Source: UBA993 sp964436815
Lineage (GTDB): Bacteria; Bacillota; Dethiobacteria; DTU022
Direction of reading: 5' to 3'
DNA: 63,026 bases
Assembly: GCA_964436815.1 (NCBI GenBank)
Contig: CAYTER010000008.1
Span: forward strand, 1 to 63,026
A program made the translations under genes and the position numbers. Shown here in pieces: positions 1-8,726 of this stretch. The notes beneath the pieces were generated by a model. The model was not told the origin of the DNA and did not search any database. It saw nothing but the letters and a program-made list of their open reading frames with translations. The first letter of the stretch is position 1, and every line of letters starts with the position of its first letter.

Positions 1-8
1 GTGTTATA

Positions 9-33
9 CTAATTTAGTAATTTACTAAATTAG
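9..33. promoter_or_regulatory. 12-bp inverted repeat, candidate operator
   Basis: The half-site CTAATTTAGTAA (9-20) is followed by one T and then by its exact reverse complement TTACTAAATTAG (22-33). It lies just upstream of the first gene, whose likely ATG is at 52. A perfect AT-rich palindrome of this length next to a start is typical of a dimeric repressor site (MarR/TetR/GntR type). The regulator is not identifiable from the window, and the promoter itself may lie outside it. Confidence 0.55.
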
Positions 34-51
34 TAATAGGCGGTGCTAAAA

Positions 52-531
52 ATGAAAATACCAACAACTTTAAGACACAAACCGGTAGTTGTGGTTGATG
101 ATTACGAAAAAGTAGATGGTCGGTATGCTTATAATACTGATGCTAAAGGTTTATCTCTTGGTTTAGCCCAGTGGAATGATCGTGGTAAAATAGATATATC
201 AGCCAAGGTCTGGCGGCATACTGGTGGCAAATGGTCCCGCCAATCAGAGGAGTTGCCAATGCACCGGGTCCTCGATCTGGCCATCCTGATCTGTCGAGCT
301 AAAAAGTACTTTCAGGAAGCCTACCGCTACGAAAAGCTTTATGATCCTGAAAAGCCTTTGCTAGATCGAATCGGTCTTCAGGGGGATGCGATGAGTGTTG
401 CTGTTTGCACTGACAACGAAATGATTGATGAAGATATAGAGTTGTTCAGCCAGGCTCTAAGCAAGGATGACGAACTGATCAGTGAAAGGCTCTTTGTTCT
501 GGCCAGGATTCTCAGGGAACTGGAATGTTAA
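52..531 (+). CDS. DUF6530-like conserved protein
   Basis: The product is about 159 aa, soluble, with no signal peptide or membrane segment. An upstream GTG at 43 is in frame, but the ATG at 52 sits better after the AGGCGG-type ribosome binding site at 39-44, so I start there. Conserved-looking stretches are VVDDYEKVDGRYAYNTDAKG near the N-terminus, KVWRHTGGKWSRQSEELP in the middle and RIGLQGDAM towards the C-terminus. I recognise it as resembling the small uncharacterised DUF6530 family, from memory of the motif pattern. The biochemical role is unknown. The gene follows a perfect inverted-repeat operator, which suggests tight transcriptional control. FMN-binding genes follow after a short gap and may be cotranscribed. 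Confidence 0.7.
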   Translation: MKIPTTLRHKPVVVVDDYEKVDGRYAYNTDAKGLSLGLAQWNDRGKIDISAKVWRHTGGKWSRQSEELPMHRVLDLAILICRAKKYFQEAYRYEKLYDPEKPLLDRIGLQGDAMSVAVCTDNEMIDEDIELFSQALSKDDELISERLFVLARILRELEC

Positions 532-558
532 GATTTAACTATCAAAGGAGATTGAACA

Positions 559-957
559 ATGAAAAAAAGCAGTAAAATCATTTTCTTCGTTCTGGCTGTG
601 ATCCTGATTGTTGGCGGAGCGGTTGCTGCCAAATATTTCTCCGATCTCAGCAGTTATCGCCAGGCAGTAGAGGAGATAACCATCGGTGAAGTAGACCTTT
701 CGACAATTCCCGACGGTACGTATACCGGTTCCTCTGAAGTAATTTGGGTAGGTGCAACTGTGGAGGTAACTGTAATGGATCACCGGATTACGGAGATCAA
801 GCTGGATCACCGCCATGGCCAGGGCGAAGCGGCTGAAGTGATTACTGATCATGTGATTGAAGCGCAATCTTTGCAGGTTGATATTATCAGTGGTGTTACC
901 TCCAGTTCTAAAGTTATTCTTAAAGCCATAGAAAACGCCCTAAAAAGTGCTTTATAG
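559..957 (+). CDS. FMN-binding domain protein, membrane anchored
   Basis: The 132-aa product starts with a Lys-rich stretch and one hydrophobic helix (about residues 6-25), so it is probably anchored with the rest outside the membrane. The remainder matches the FMN-binding (FMN_bind, RnfG/NqrC-like) fold: IPDGTYTGSSE, then a beta-rich segment, then IISGVTSSS near the C-terminus. In this family the Thr of an SGAT-type motif can carry covalent FMN added by ApbE; here the motif is SGVT, so covalent attachment is plausible but not certain. It has a good AAAGGAG ribosome binding site. A paralogue follows 22 bp downstream, indicating an operon. The role is likely extracytoplasmic electron transfer (inference). 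No ApbE gene is in the window. Confidence 0.82.
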   Translation: MKKSSKIIFFVLAVILIVGGAVAAKYFSDLSSYRQAVEEITIGEVDLSTIPDGTYTGSSEVIWVGATVEVTVMDHRITEIKLDHRHGQGEAAEVITDHVIEAQSLQVDIISGVTSSSKVILKAIENALKSAL

Positions 958-979
958 TAAAGAAGAAGGAGGATGAGGA

Positions 980-1363
980 ATGAGCAACCGAAAGAAAAAA
1001 ACCTGGACAATCATCGGGATCATTTTGGGAATTATTGTTTTGGCTGTAGGGGGAGGGATGATTGCCGTTCAACGGGGTCTACCTGAGATGCAGGACCTCG
1101 TAATCAACGAAGTTAACCCAGAAATGCTGGAAGATGGGGTATACACTGGTGAATTTAGTAGCTATAGATGGACTAACAAGGTCAGAGTAACTGTGCAGCA
1201 AGGAAGAATCGTAGAGATTGAATCCGAAAACAGTGGTGACTTAGAACAGGAACTGGCTGAGCGAATCATCGCCAAGCAATCATTATCGGTTGATATCAAT
1301 ACCGGCGCAACAGTCTCCAGCAATGCATTTTTAAAAGCAGTGGAAGATGCACTTACTCCATAA
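980..1363 (+). CDS. FMN-binding domain protein, membrane anchored (paralogue)
   Basis: The 127-aa product has the same layout as the preceding gene: a basic N-terminus, one hydrophobic helix (about residues 9-29), then an FMN_bind domain with LEDGVYTGEFSS and NTGATVSSNAF. The GATVSS motif is closer to the canonical covalent-FMN site of RnfG/NqrC-type proteins than the SGVT of its neighbour. A strong GAAGGAGGATG ribosome binding site precedes the ATG. The tandem pair looks like a local duplication that has diverged. An extracytoplasmic electron carrier is likely from the family; the redox partner is not evident nearby. Confidence 0.82.
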   Translation: MSNRKKKTWTIIGIILGIIVLAVGGGMIAVQRGLPEMQDLVINEVNPEMLEDGVYTGEFSSYRWTNKVRVTVQQGRIVEIESENSGDLEQELAERIIAKQSLSVDINTGATVSSNAFLKAVEDALTP

Positions 1364-1430
1364 ATTTGATAACCCAACAATTTAAGTCAAGAATCGTATT
1401 CTTATTCCAGGTATTCTTTGAATAAAGGAG

Positions 1431-2351
1431 GTGACAATCACGGAACGGTGGGATAAGGTCAGAGCTGTCCGAAAAGCGCAGGATTACATCGATAGCAACT
1501 TACACAACTCAATTAGCTTAAGCCAGTTAGCCCGGGCTGCCGGATATTCCCAGTGGCATTTAAGCCGCGTATTCAAAGAGGTTACCGGCAAAACCCCTTT
1601 TGAATATTTGCGAGAACTGCGCTTAAGCAAAGCGGCAGAAATATTGAGAGCTGAGCAGCCGAAGATAGTTGATGTGGCCTTTAATTTTGTATTTGATTCG
1701 CACGAAGGCTTTACTAGAGCTTTTTCCAAGCAGTTTGGGGAATCGCCAAAAAAGTTCAGCCGCGGAAACGAGCCTGCTCAGATTTTTATGCCCAGCCATG
1801 TTCGTGATTATTACCTTACTATTCAAAAGGGGGCTATCAAGATGTCTGGTAAAGAAAAAACAAGTACTGTTTTTGTGCAGGTGGTGGAACGACCCGAGCG
1901 GAAGCTGGTTTTAAAAAGAGGGGTAAAGGCGAAGCACTACTTCGATTACTGTGAGGAAGTCGGCTGCGAAATCATGGATATTTTATCCGGGATTAAAGAA
2001 GCAATCTATGAACCTGCCGGCTATTGGCTGCCAGAAAATTTGATTAAACCAGGGACTTCAACTTACGTAATGGGTGTGGAAGTGACAACCGACTACAGGG
2101 GTGATATACCGGAAGGGTTTGAGATCATTGATTTAGAACCCTGCAAAATTATGGTATTTCAGGGGGAACCATATGACGATGAAAAATTTTCCGAAGCGAT
2201 TGAAAGCCTCTGGGAAGTGATGAATAAATACAAGCCGGAAATTTACGGTTTTCAATGGGCGGATGACGATGGACCCAGGTTCCAGTTAGAACCGCAGGGC
2301 TACCGGGGCTATATTGAAGCCCGACCGGTAAAGGAACTTAATAAAAACTAA
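1431..2351 (+). CDS. AraC-family regulator with GyrI-like effector domain
   Basis: The 306-aa product has an N-terminal AraC double helix-turn-helix (about residues 10-115, including SLSQLARAAGYSQWHLSRVF and FDSHEGFTRAFSKQFG) and a C-terminal GyrI/SOUL-like effector-binding domain (about 145-300) with an EARP ending. The Rob/BmrR-type combination usually binds lipophilic ligands. The start is uncertain: a near-perfect AAAGGAGGTGA (1424-1434) overlaps the GTG at 1431, leaving no spacing, and no ordinary start codon sits at the right distance. An internal ATG at 1842 with its own AAAAGGGGG lies exactly at the domain junction. A second gene of identical architecture is at 11543. The regulated genes may be the adjacent ones (inference). 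Confidence 0.85.
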   Translation: MTITERWDKVRAVRKAQDYIDSNLHNSISLSQLARAAGYSQWHLSRVFKEVTGKTPFEYLRELRLSKAAEILRAEQPKIVDVAFNFVFDSHEGFTRAFSKQFGESPKKFSRGNEPAQIFMPSHVRDYYLTIQKGAIKMSGKEKTSTVFVQVVERPERKLVLKRGVKAKHYFDYCEEVGCEIMDILSGIKEAIYEPAGYWLPENLIKPGTSTYVMGVEVTTDYRGDIPEGFEIIDLEPCKIMVFQGEPYDDEKFSEAIESLWEVMNKYKPEIYGFQWADDDGPRFQLEPQGYRGYIEARPVKELNKN

Positions 2352-2371
2352 TAGAGAGGCGAATACGCAAC

Positions 2372-2821
2372 ATGGATGAGCAGTTGATTGCCCCCTGTGG
2401 AATGAATTGCAGTTTATGCGTCGCCTATCAGGCTGAAAAGTATGATTTGAAGAAAAAAGGTATGAATCGCAAGTATTGCCCGGGCTGCATACCGAGAGGT
2501 AAGCACTGTCTCCATATGAAAGCAAGTTGTCAATTACTTGGTGACGGCCTTGTCCGTTTTTGTTTTGAATGTGCTGATTTTCCCTGCCAGCGGTTGAAGA
2601 ACCTCGATAAAAGGTATCGCACCAAGTACCATCTGAGCATGATTGAAAACCTGAAGCAGATTAAAGAACAGGGTATGAACGCTTTTCTTGCCGATCAGGA
2701 GTCAAAATGGGTTTGCCCTAACTGTGGCAAAGCGATCTGCTGCCATTATGGTCTTTGTCTGAATTGCCAGTTTGATGTTCTCCGCCAGAATAAAAGGTAT
2801 CGCTGGGGTGAAGAAGCATAA
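2372..2821 (+). CDS. DUF3795-type cysteine-rich protein
   Basis: The 149-aa soluble product has Cys clusters typical of DUF3795: CGMNCSLC near the N-terminus, CPGC around residue 37, then CFECADFPC, and a C-terminal zinc-ribbon-like CPNCG...CCHYGLCLNC. The pattern suggests binding of zinc or an Fe-S cluster. Function is not established for the family. It starts 20 bp after the AraC-GyrI stop with a moderate AGAGAGGCG ribosome binding site, so the two may be cotranscribed. The stop falls only 6 bases before an assembly gap, so what followed is unknown. Confidence 0.8.
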   Translation: MDEQLIAPCGMNCSLCVAYQAEKYDLKKKGMNRKYCPGCIPRGKHCLHMKASCQLLGDGLVRFCFECADFPCQRLKNLDKRYRTKYHLSMIENLKQIKEQGMNAFLADQESKWVCPNCGKAICCHYGLCLNCQFDVLRQNKRYRWGEEA

Positions 2822-2827
2822 TATAAT

Positions 2828-2927
2828 NNNNNNNNNNNNNNNNNNNNNNNNNNNNNNNNNNNNNNNNNNNNNNNNNNNNNNNNNNNNNNNNNNNNNNNNN
2901 NNNNNNNNNNNNNNNNNNNNNNNNNNN
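2828..2927. other. Assembly gap of 100 N
   Basis: Exactly 100 N, the usual placeholder for a scaffold join of unknown length. It separates the DUF3795 gene from the truncated minus-strand gene at 2928-3936, so both the distance and the adjacency of these genes are uncertain. Confidence 0.99.
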
Positions 2928-3936
2928 AGCAGCTCTTTAAGACCCAGGCTGCCCTGTAAGTTACCCATTTGTTTGGTTCTTTTTTTGCTCCGAAGTCTAC
3001 CCAGGTTTTACCCGTGTAGCTGTATTCCAACGGCCATCTTCCGTTATTGTCCTGTTTGTCACAGATATAGGTGAGGGCGTTTTTCAGGCGAGGGTCGCTG
3101 CCCAACCCTAAACGGACCAGGGTTTCAATGTTTTGTAAAAGGTCGGTTACATAAAACACAGGGAATCCAAACTTCCACCAGTTACCGCTCGGTTTGTCAT
3201 TCCACCCTGAAGGATATTCCGAGCTAAGCGGATCTACACTTAACAGGAATTCAATTCCTGTTATGATAGCTTGATCAATATAGGATGTTCTTTGCTCCAC
3301 CGGTAACTTGCTGAAAGCGAGCATTACTTTCACGGCGCCCCAGGCACAGGGTAGCTTGTTGTTGGCACCGCATATAAAACCGGGGCCGCATTTGCCGGAG
3401 TAATAGCGCAGCGGAGCAGTTTTTTCTTCCATCGGCGCTACCCCTTCCCCGGTAACACTACGCGCCATCCATTCGAAGGCTTTGTTAAGCCGGGAATCAG
3501 TAAATCCCAGATCAAGCATTGCTGATAGCAAATTGCCCTGCAGGCAATCAACGGTTCCCGATGCTGTTTTGGTGGTGCTAAACTGGCCATTTTTTGTCAG
3601 GCTTTGATCGCATATGTAGCGGCAGGCTTTTTCAATGCGCTGATCCTGTTCGACTCTGGCACCGAGCTGGGCCAGCATGATTAGTGACCAGACACTGCTA
3701 TAATACTTTGGCAGGTAGCCATGCCCGGGGGTGACCCAAAAACCCTCACCATTCATTTTTTCAAGGATAACGGCAATAGGTCCTTCTTGGTGCGCCTGTT
3801 CCCGGGCTGTTAAAAGGTCGGAATCGTTCGATGGTGTATCCAACAGATCACGCATGGCCAGATAACGCACACCCGGGTTTTCTTCCTCAAGCAGCCAGGA
3901 TAAGGTTTCTCCCTTAAGTTTTTCCTGCCAGGCCAT
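2928..3936 (-). CDS. Prenyltransferase/terpene-cyclase-like alpha-alpha barrel protein (3' end lost in gap)
   Basis: About 336 aa are visible before the gene runs into the gap. I start at the ATG at 3936 (MAWQEKLKG...) because AAGGAAGG precedes it at good spacing; in-frame upstream ATGs at 3957 and 4014 lack a site. The sequence has repeated helical units with Trp/Gly-rich ends (NGEGFWVTPGHGYLPKYYSS, QDNNGRWPLEYSYTGKTW) like the squalene-cyclase/prenyltransferase alpha/alpha toroid fold. Soluble proteins of this type are often annotated as hypothetical. I see no terpene-cyclase DxDD motif, so a cyclase activity is not supported. The frame open beyond the gap overlaps the DUF3795 gene and is not real. 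Confidence 0.65.
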
Positions 3937-4157
3937 TTCACGAACCTTCCTTTTCATTGGTTGCTTAGAATATAGCACATAGAATTTCGAATAGTGAAGG
4001 AAAAAAAGGGCCACAGTAGAACCCTTGTTTATGGCATTATAGCCGAAAGGATAACGGCAGTTTGCATTAATTGACGATCTCTGATTTCATGTTACGTGAA
4101 CCTGCGATATGATTCATAAATTATATAAGTAAGTATAACCGCTGAAGGGGTGTTAGA

Positions 4158-5510
4158 ATGGCAAAGGTAATTATAATTGGTGGCAATGCAGCCGGGATGA
4201 GTGCTGCCAGTCAGGTTAAACGTCAAAAACCCGATTGGGAAGTGGTTGTATTTGAAAAGGGTTCTTACATTTCTTACGCAGCTTGCGGTATCCCTTATCA
4301 TGTAGAAGGTTTGGTGCCGACCTTGGACGATCTAATAACAGTTACTCCCGATGAAGCTATCGGTAAGAGGAAACTCGACTTGAGGATGAACAGCGAAGTT
4401 GTGGCCATCGATTCGCAGTCTAAAATGATTACTTACCACAATAATGGCTTTGATGGCATTGAAAATTATGACTACCTGGCTATAGCCACAGGAGCAAGGC
4501 CGTTAAAAGATGATATTGATTATACCCCTTCTAATAATGTTTTTACCGTTCATACCCTCGTTGATTCACAGTCACTACGCAGCAGAATTGAAAAGGAAAA
4601 ACCGAAAAAATGCGCGGTAATCGGTGGTGGTTATATTGCGCTTGAAATGCTTGAAGCGCTTCACTCGCTGGGCATTGAAACTCACCTAATCCATCGTCGT
4701 GATGCGCTGGCGCGGTCTTTTGAAAAGGAAATATCTGACATTGCACTCTCCGCCATTTCTGCTGAGGGGATTGCCCTAAAGCTAAGCCATAATGCTAAAA
4801 AGATTGAGGATTATGGTGGTTCAGTTAAAGTCGTAACCGAACAGGGAACGCTGGAATATGATCTGGTAGTGATCGGAACCGGTGTTGAGCCGAACAGTCA
4901 TTTAGCGCGGGAATGCGGTATCGAAACCGGTGTAAGCGGAGCGATTAAGGTCAATGAATTCCTGCAGACAAATATCTCGAATATCTATGCTGCCGGTGAT
5001 TGTGCCGAAACTAGAAATTTAGTATCGGGGCAGCCGACATATTTACCGCTTGCTTTGAAAGCGAATAAAGAAGGGGTAATCGCCGGTATTAACATTGCCG
5101 GAGGACGGGAAGCATTCCCGGGAGTGCTGGGGACAGCGATTACCAAGTTTGGCAGTCTCGGGTTAGCCCGAACCGGCTTAACTTTGGCTGAAGCAGAAAA
5201 GAGCGGCTTCGACGCCTTTAAATTCAAAGTGGAGGCGAATAGCCGCTCCCACTATTATCCGGGTCGTGGAAAGATGACTTTCGTCCTGGTTGCAGACAGC
5301 AAAGACGGCCGTTTATTGGGTGCGCAGATTGCCGGTCCGGAAGATAGTGTTAAGCGGATTGATGTCTACGCTACAGCGATAATGGCGAAAATGGATTTAG
5401 ACCAGATATTCCAACTTGACCTGGCTTATGCCCCGCCATTTTCACCAGTCTATGACCCTGTTGTTCTGACCGGCCGGGTCGGTCGTAAAATGGTTGGTCG
5501 AGGGGAATAA
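4158..5510 (+). CDS. FAD/NAD-dependent CoA-disulfide reductase / NADH oxidase family protein
   Basis: The 450-aa product is a class of the pyridine-nucleotide disulfide oxidoreductases with a single active-site Cys. Visible are the N-terminal FAD-binding GGNAAG (residues 8-13), the redox Cys43 in SYAACGIPYH, a second dinucleotide site IGGGYIALE (around 155) and the FAD-contacting AAGDCAE (about 278), followed by a dimerisation domain. There is no C-terminal rhodanese domain. Family members reduce CoA disulfide or persulfides, or oxidise NADH with oxygen; the exact substrate cannot be fixed from sequence. Its stop overlaps the start of the next gene (TAATG), showing translational coupling to the FGGY kinase, an unusual pairing. 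Confidence 0.88.
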   Translation: MAKVIIIGGNAAGMSAASQVKRQKPDWEVVVFEKGSYISYAACGIPYHVEGLVPTLDDLITVTPDEAIGKRKLDLRMNSEVVAIDSQSKMITYHNNGFDGIENYDYLAIATGARPLKDDIDYTPSNNVFTVHTLVDSQSLRSRIEKEKPKKCAVIGGGYIALEMLEALHSLGIETHLIHRRDALARSFEKEISDIALSAISAEGIALKLSHNAKKIEDYGGSVKVVTEQGTLEYDLVVIGTGVEPNSHLARECGIETGVSGAIKVNEFLQTNISNIYAAGDCAETRNLVSGQPTYLPLALKANKEGVIAGINIAGGREAFPGVLGTAITKFGSLGLARTGLTLAEAEKSGFDAFKFKVEANSRSHYYPGRGKMTFVLVADSKDGRLLGAQIAGPEDSVKRIDVYATAIMAKMDLDQIFQLDLAYAPPFSPVYDPVVLTGRVGRKMVGRGE

Positions 5511-7126
5511 TGAATTTGGAAACGCCCTTAAAAAAAATTATAACCTATGATGTAGGGACAACCGGATTAAAAACCTGTCTGTTTGCAATTGATGCAGAGT
5601 TGACACTTTTAGCTGCAGAGATGGCAGGGTATGATCTTTTCATTCTGGATAATGGAGGAGCAGAGCAGGAGCCCTTGCAGTGGTGGGCAGCGATGGGTTT
5701 GACCACGCAAAAATTACTCGAAAAAACCGGTACTGCTCCTGAGGAGGTTGCTGGAGTATCCTTTTGCTCCCAAATGCAGGGGTTGGTTCTTGTCGATCGG
5801 CAAGGGCAGCCAGTTCGGCGCATGATGAGCTACATGGATCAAAGGGCTTGCAGAGAGATGCAGGAAGTAATGAATCGGGGCCTTAAAATATCGGGCGTCA
5901 ATATATTTAAACTGCTACTCTCGATCAGGGAAACAGGAATAGTCGCAGCCAGTGCTAAAGATCCGGTTTGGAAATATAAATGGGTTGAGAGAAATGAACC
6001 GGAGGTATTTAACAAGATTTACAAGTGGCTTGATGTGAAGGAGTTTTTAATCTGTAAGTGTACAGGAAACTTCATTATGACAGAAGACAGTGCTTTTGCG
6101 ACCCTTCTTTATTCAATACGCAAAGGTCGGGAAGGCTGGAGCAGGGCAGTCTGCAACCTACTCGGTGTGAACAGGAATCATCTGCCATCGATTATCAAAT
6201 CAACCGAACAGGCAGGGGCAATTACTGCGGAGGCAGCATCAAACTTGGGGCTGACAGCAGGAACGCCAGTCTTCGGTGGCGGCGGTGATGCATCGCTGAT
6301 CGGTATCGGAGCAGGATCGGTTTTAAGCGGAGATACGCACATTTATGCCGGCACTTCAGGCTGGGTATCCACCGTGGTCGCGAAACCGGTTTTGGATATT
6401 AAGGCAATGATTGCTTCCATAGTTGGGGCTCAGCCTGGAAAATACAATTATTTTGCCGAGCTTGAAACCGCGGGAAAATGTCTTGAATGGGTCAAGGATC
6501 ATCTGGCACTCGATGAGATCGGTGTTTATCTTGACGGAGAGCTGATTCACGAATCGAAAGAGACAATTTACACCAGCTTATATGAATACTTAACGAGCAT
6601 TATTGAGCAGGTGAAGCCTGGTTGCGGGGGTGTAATCTTTACTCCCTGGCTGCATGGAAACCGCTGCCCCTTTGAAGATTCAACTGCCCGGGGGATGTTC
6701 TTTAACATTGGCCTTGATACCGGAAAGTCTGAGTTAATCAGGGCTGTGATTGAAGGAGTTTGCTTCCACCTGCGCTGGATGCTTGAAGCCCAGGAGAAGA
6801 AGGTTAAGACATCTGATCCGATCCGTTTTGTGGGAGGTGGGGCTCTATCGGCGGTAACCTGCCAGATACTGGCCGATGTATTACAACGGAGAATAGAAAC
6901 TGTAGAGAACCCTCAAAATGCAGGCGCAGTTGGCGCTGCGGTTGTAACGGCGATCGGTCTTAGCTGGTTTGATTCTTTTGAAGCGGCCAAAGAGCTAATT
7001 CCTGCAGTTAAAACCTTTTATCCGGATCAGGGTAATAAAAGTATTTATGATCGCCAATTTCAGGTCTTTAGAAAGTTATACCGGGACAACAGAAAAAATT
7101 TCTTTGCCTTAAACGTTTGCCAATAG
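5510..7126 (+). CDS. FGGY-family carbohydrate kinase (xylulokinase-like)
   Basis: The 538-aa product has the N-terminal phosphate-binding DVGTTGLKTCLF (about residues 15-26), the FCSQMQGLVLVD segment typical of XylB-type kinases, and the C-terminal ATP-binding FVGGGALSAVTCQILADVL. Length fits the FGGY family (480-540 aa). It should phosphorylate a sugar or polyol, most plausibly a ketopentose. The start overlaps the previous stop by one base. It faces the GPH sugar symporter gene tail to tail, and a class II aldolase lies nearby, supporting a shared carbohydrate pathway (inference). The substrate cannot be assigned. Confidence 0.87.
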   Translation: MNLETPLKKIITYDVGTTGLKTCLFAIDAELTLLAAEMAGYDLFILDNGGAEQEPLQWWAAMGLTTQKLLEKTGTAPEEVAGVSFCSQMQGLVLVDRQGQPVRRMMSYMDQRACREMQEVMNRGLKISGVNIFKLLLSIRETGIVAASAKDPVWKYKWVERNEPEVFNKIYKWLDVKEFLICKCTGNFIMTEDSAFATLLYSIRKGREGWSRAVCNLLGVNRNHLPSIIKSTEQAGAITAEAASNLGLTAGTPVFGGGGDASLIGIGAGSVLSGDTHIYAGTSGWVSTVVAKPVLDIKAMIASIVGAQPGKYNYFAELETAGKCLEWVKDHLALDEIGVYLDGELIHESKETIYTSLYEYLTSIIEQVKPGCGGVIFTPWLHGNRCPFEDSTARGMFFNIGLDTGKSELIRAVIEGVCFHLRWMLEAQEKKVKTSDPIRFVGGGALSAVTCQILADVLQRRIETVENPQNAGAVGAAVVTAIGLSWFDSFEAAKELIPAVKTFYPDQGNKSIYDRQFQVFRKLYRDNRKNFFALNVCQ

Positions 7127-7153
7127 CTTTAAGGTTATGGATAACTCCGTTTT

Positions 7154-8539
7154 TTACCTGGCAGTTCTGCTTTTAATCTCCGCTGAAATTTTATTATATC
7201 TTTCACGGCCGAGATCAGCCCGGTACGCAAAGATAATCCCAACCAGGAAAATAGTTCCGGGAACAGTGCCCAAAATCACCCGGATGGCGGTTAATGCCGA
7301 ATCAGGCTGGATAAAACCGGCCGGGGCCATTTCCTGGTAACCGAAAACACCAAGCACAAATGATACGAAAGCAATTGAGATGCCGGATGCCAGCTTATAC
7401 ATAAACTGGTTGATGCCGTAATAAGCGCCTTCGCGCCTGCTGCCATAGACAAGCTGATCGACTTCCACCACATCGGGAAGGCTGGCAAAGGGCAGGATCT
7501 GAATAGCTGACATACCGATTCCCGCTCCAATGCAGACGCTGATCAAGGCTAAATAGTTCTGTGGTGGTATGAAAAGGCAGGCCAGCAGCACAACAAACAT
7601 AAAAATGGAGGCGGCAGCGTAGACCTTGTGCTTGGAATGTTTTTCGCTTAAATAAACCCAGAAAGCTGCTGAAATAATGGCGGTAACCAAGGGGATTGCC
7701 ACAAAAAGCATTGAATCGCTTCCTCCGCCAAAGGCGAGGGTATCATTAATAAAGAAAATAAAGATCGCCATGATGATATCGAAACCAATCATACTTAAAA
7801 GATAATAAGTAATAATGTTGCGAAACTCCTTCAGGCGGAAGAATTCCTTTAAAGTTACCAGCAGTTTTTTCCTTTCCGGCTCCTGGGAATCTATCCTCTC
7901 GGTTACACTTGAGACGCAAACTAACATGATCATTAAAGCTAAAACTCCGAATATCGCTCCGGCCAATCCATAAGCGGTTTTTTCCGAACCATAAAGTTGA
8001 TAGAAAACACTTGCTGTCCCGTCAGCCAGCAGGGCAAAGATTGCTGCCCCGAGCAAAATGCCGATATTGGCCAAAACGATGCGGAAAGCATTTAGCGAAG
8101 TTCTTTCGTCATAATCACCGGTCATATTGGCGGTGAGGGCGTTGTAGGGAATGTAAACTATGGTCCAGGTTGTATTGTAGAGCAGGTAAGCAAATGTGTA
8201 ATAAATAAAGCGCATAGTTTGCGTAGCATCTTCCCCGAATGGCACTAGCCAGAGGATGATAAACATTAAACCGTAAGGTACCGCTCCAAACAGCATGAAA
8301 ACTTTCTTTTTTCCCCAGCGGGTGTTTGTCCGATCAGATATGCTGCCCATCCAAAAATCAGTCACCGCATCCCAAAACCGGGCAATGATGAAGACAAGTG
8401 CTGCCAGTTTAGGATTCAGGCCGCCAACATTGATAAAGAAATAGAGGAGGAAAAAACTGATCGCGGAGAACATGATATTGCCTGATAAATCACCTAAGCC
8501 GTAACCAAGCTTTTCTTTAAATGATAAGCGGGCTGCCAA
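7154..8539 (-). CDS. GPH-family (MelB-like) sugar:cation symporter
   Basis: About 461 aa with roughly 12 hydrophobic helices. The N-terminal LSFKEKLGYGLGDLSGN and the loop RFWDAVTDFWMGSISDRTNTRWGKKK, with its conserved Asp pair, are hallmarks of glycoside-pentoside-hexuronide:cation symporters. I place the start at TTG 8539 because AGAGGGA lies at the right distance and the resulting N-terminus matches the family; an in-frame ATG at 8611 adds 24 atypical residues. It would import a sugar or glycoside with H+ or Na+. It lies convergent to the FGGY kinase and divergent from the PLP enzyme gene, so the three may serve one substrate. Confidence 0.88.
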   Translation of the reverse strand: MAARLSFKEKLGYGLGDLSGNIMFSAISFFLLYFFINVGGLNPKLAALVFIIARFWDAVTDFWMGSISDRTNTRWGKKKVFMLFGAVPYGLMFIILWLVPFGEDATQTMRFIYYTFAYLLYNTTWTIVYIPYNALTANMTGDYDERTSLNAFRIVLANIGILLGAAIFALLADGTASVFYQLYGSEKTAYGLAGAIFGVLALMIMLVCVSSVTERIDSQEPERKKLLVTLKEFFRLKEFRNIITYYLLSMIGFDIIMAIFIFFINDTLAFGGGSDSMLFVAIPLVTAIISAAFWVYLSEKHSKHKVYAAASIFMFVVLLACLFIPPQNYLALISVCIGAGIGMSAIQILPFASLPDVVEVDQLVYGSRREGAYYGINQFMYKLASGISIAFVSFVLGVFGYQEMAPAGFIQPDSALTAIRVILGTVPGTIFLVGIIFAYRADLGRERYNKISAEIKSRTAR

Positions 8540-8726
8540 TTTTCCGATCCCTCTTTTTGCAGGGTTGTCAAATCTAATTGGTGTTAAGGCTTTTCGGCTG
8601 CATTGTAGCATTTATAGCATTGAATGTCTAATATATATATACTGATAATTAATAAAATATGGGTGCCTTATTTATATTTGCTTGAGTATTTTAAATGCGT
8701 TACACTGATTGCGGGAGGGGATGGCA

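Noticed and set aside
2746..4014. 422-aa open frame running through the N gap
   Set aside because: Only 2928-3936 is supported as coding; the part beyond the N run overlaps the DUF3795 gene and the first 26 codons lack a start signal.
8678..8706. TTGCTT-17-TACACT promoter before the PLP enzyme gene
   Set aside because: Weak boxes and only about 20 bp before the likely start codon; not convincing.
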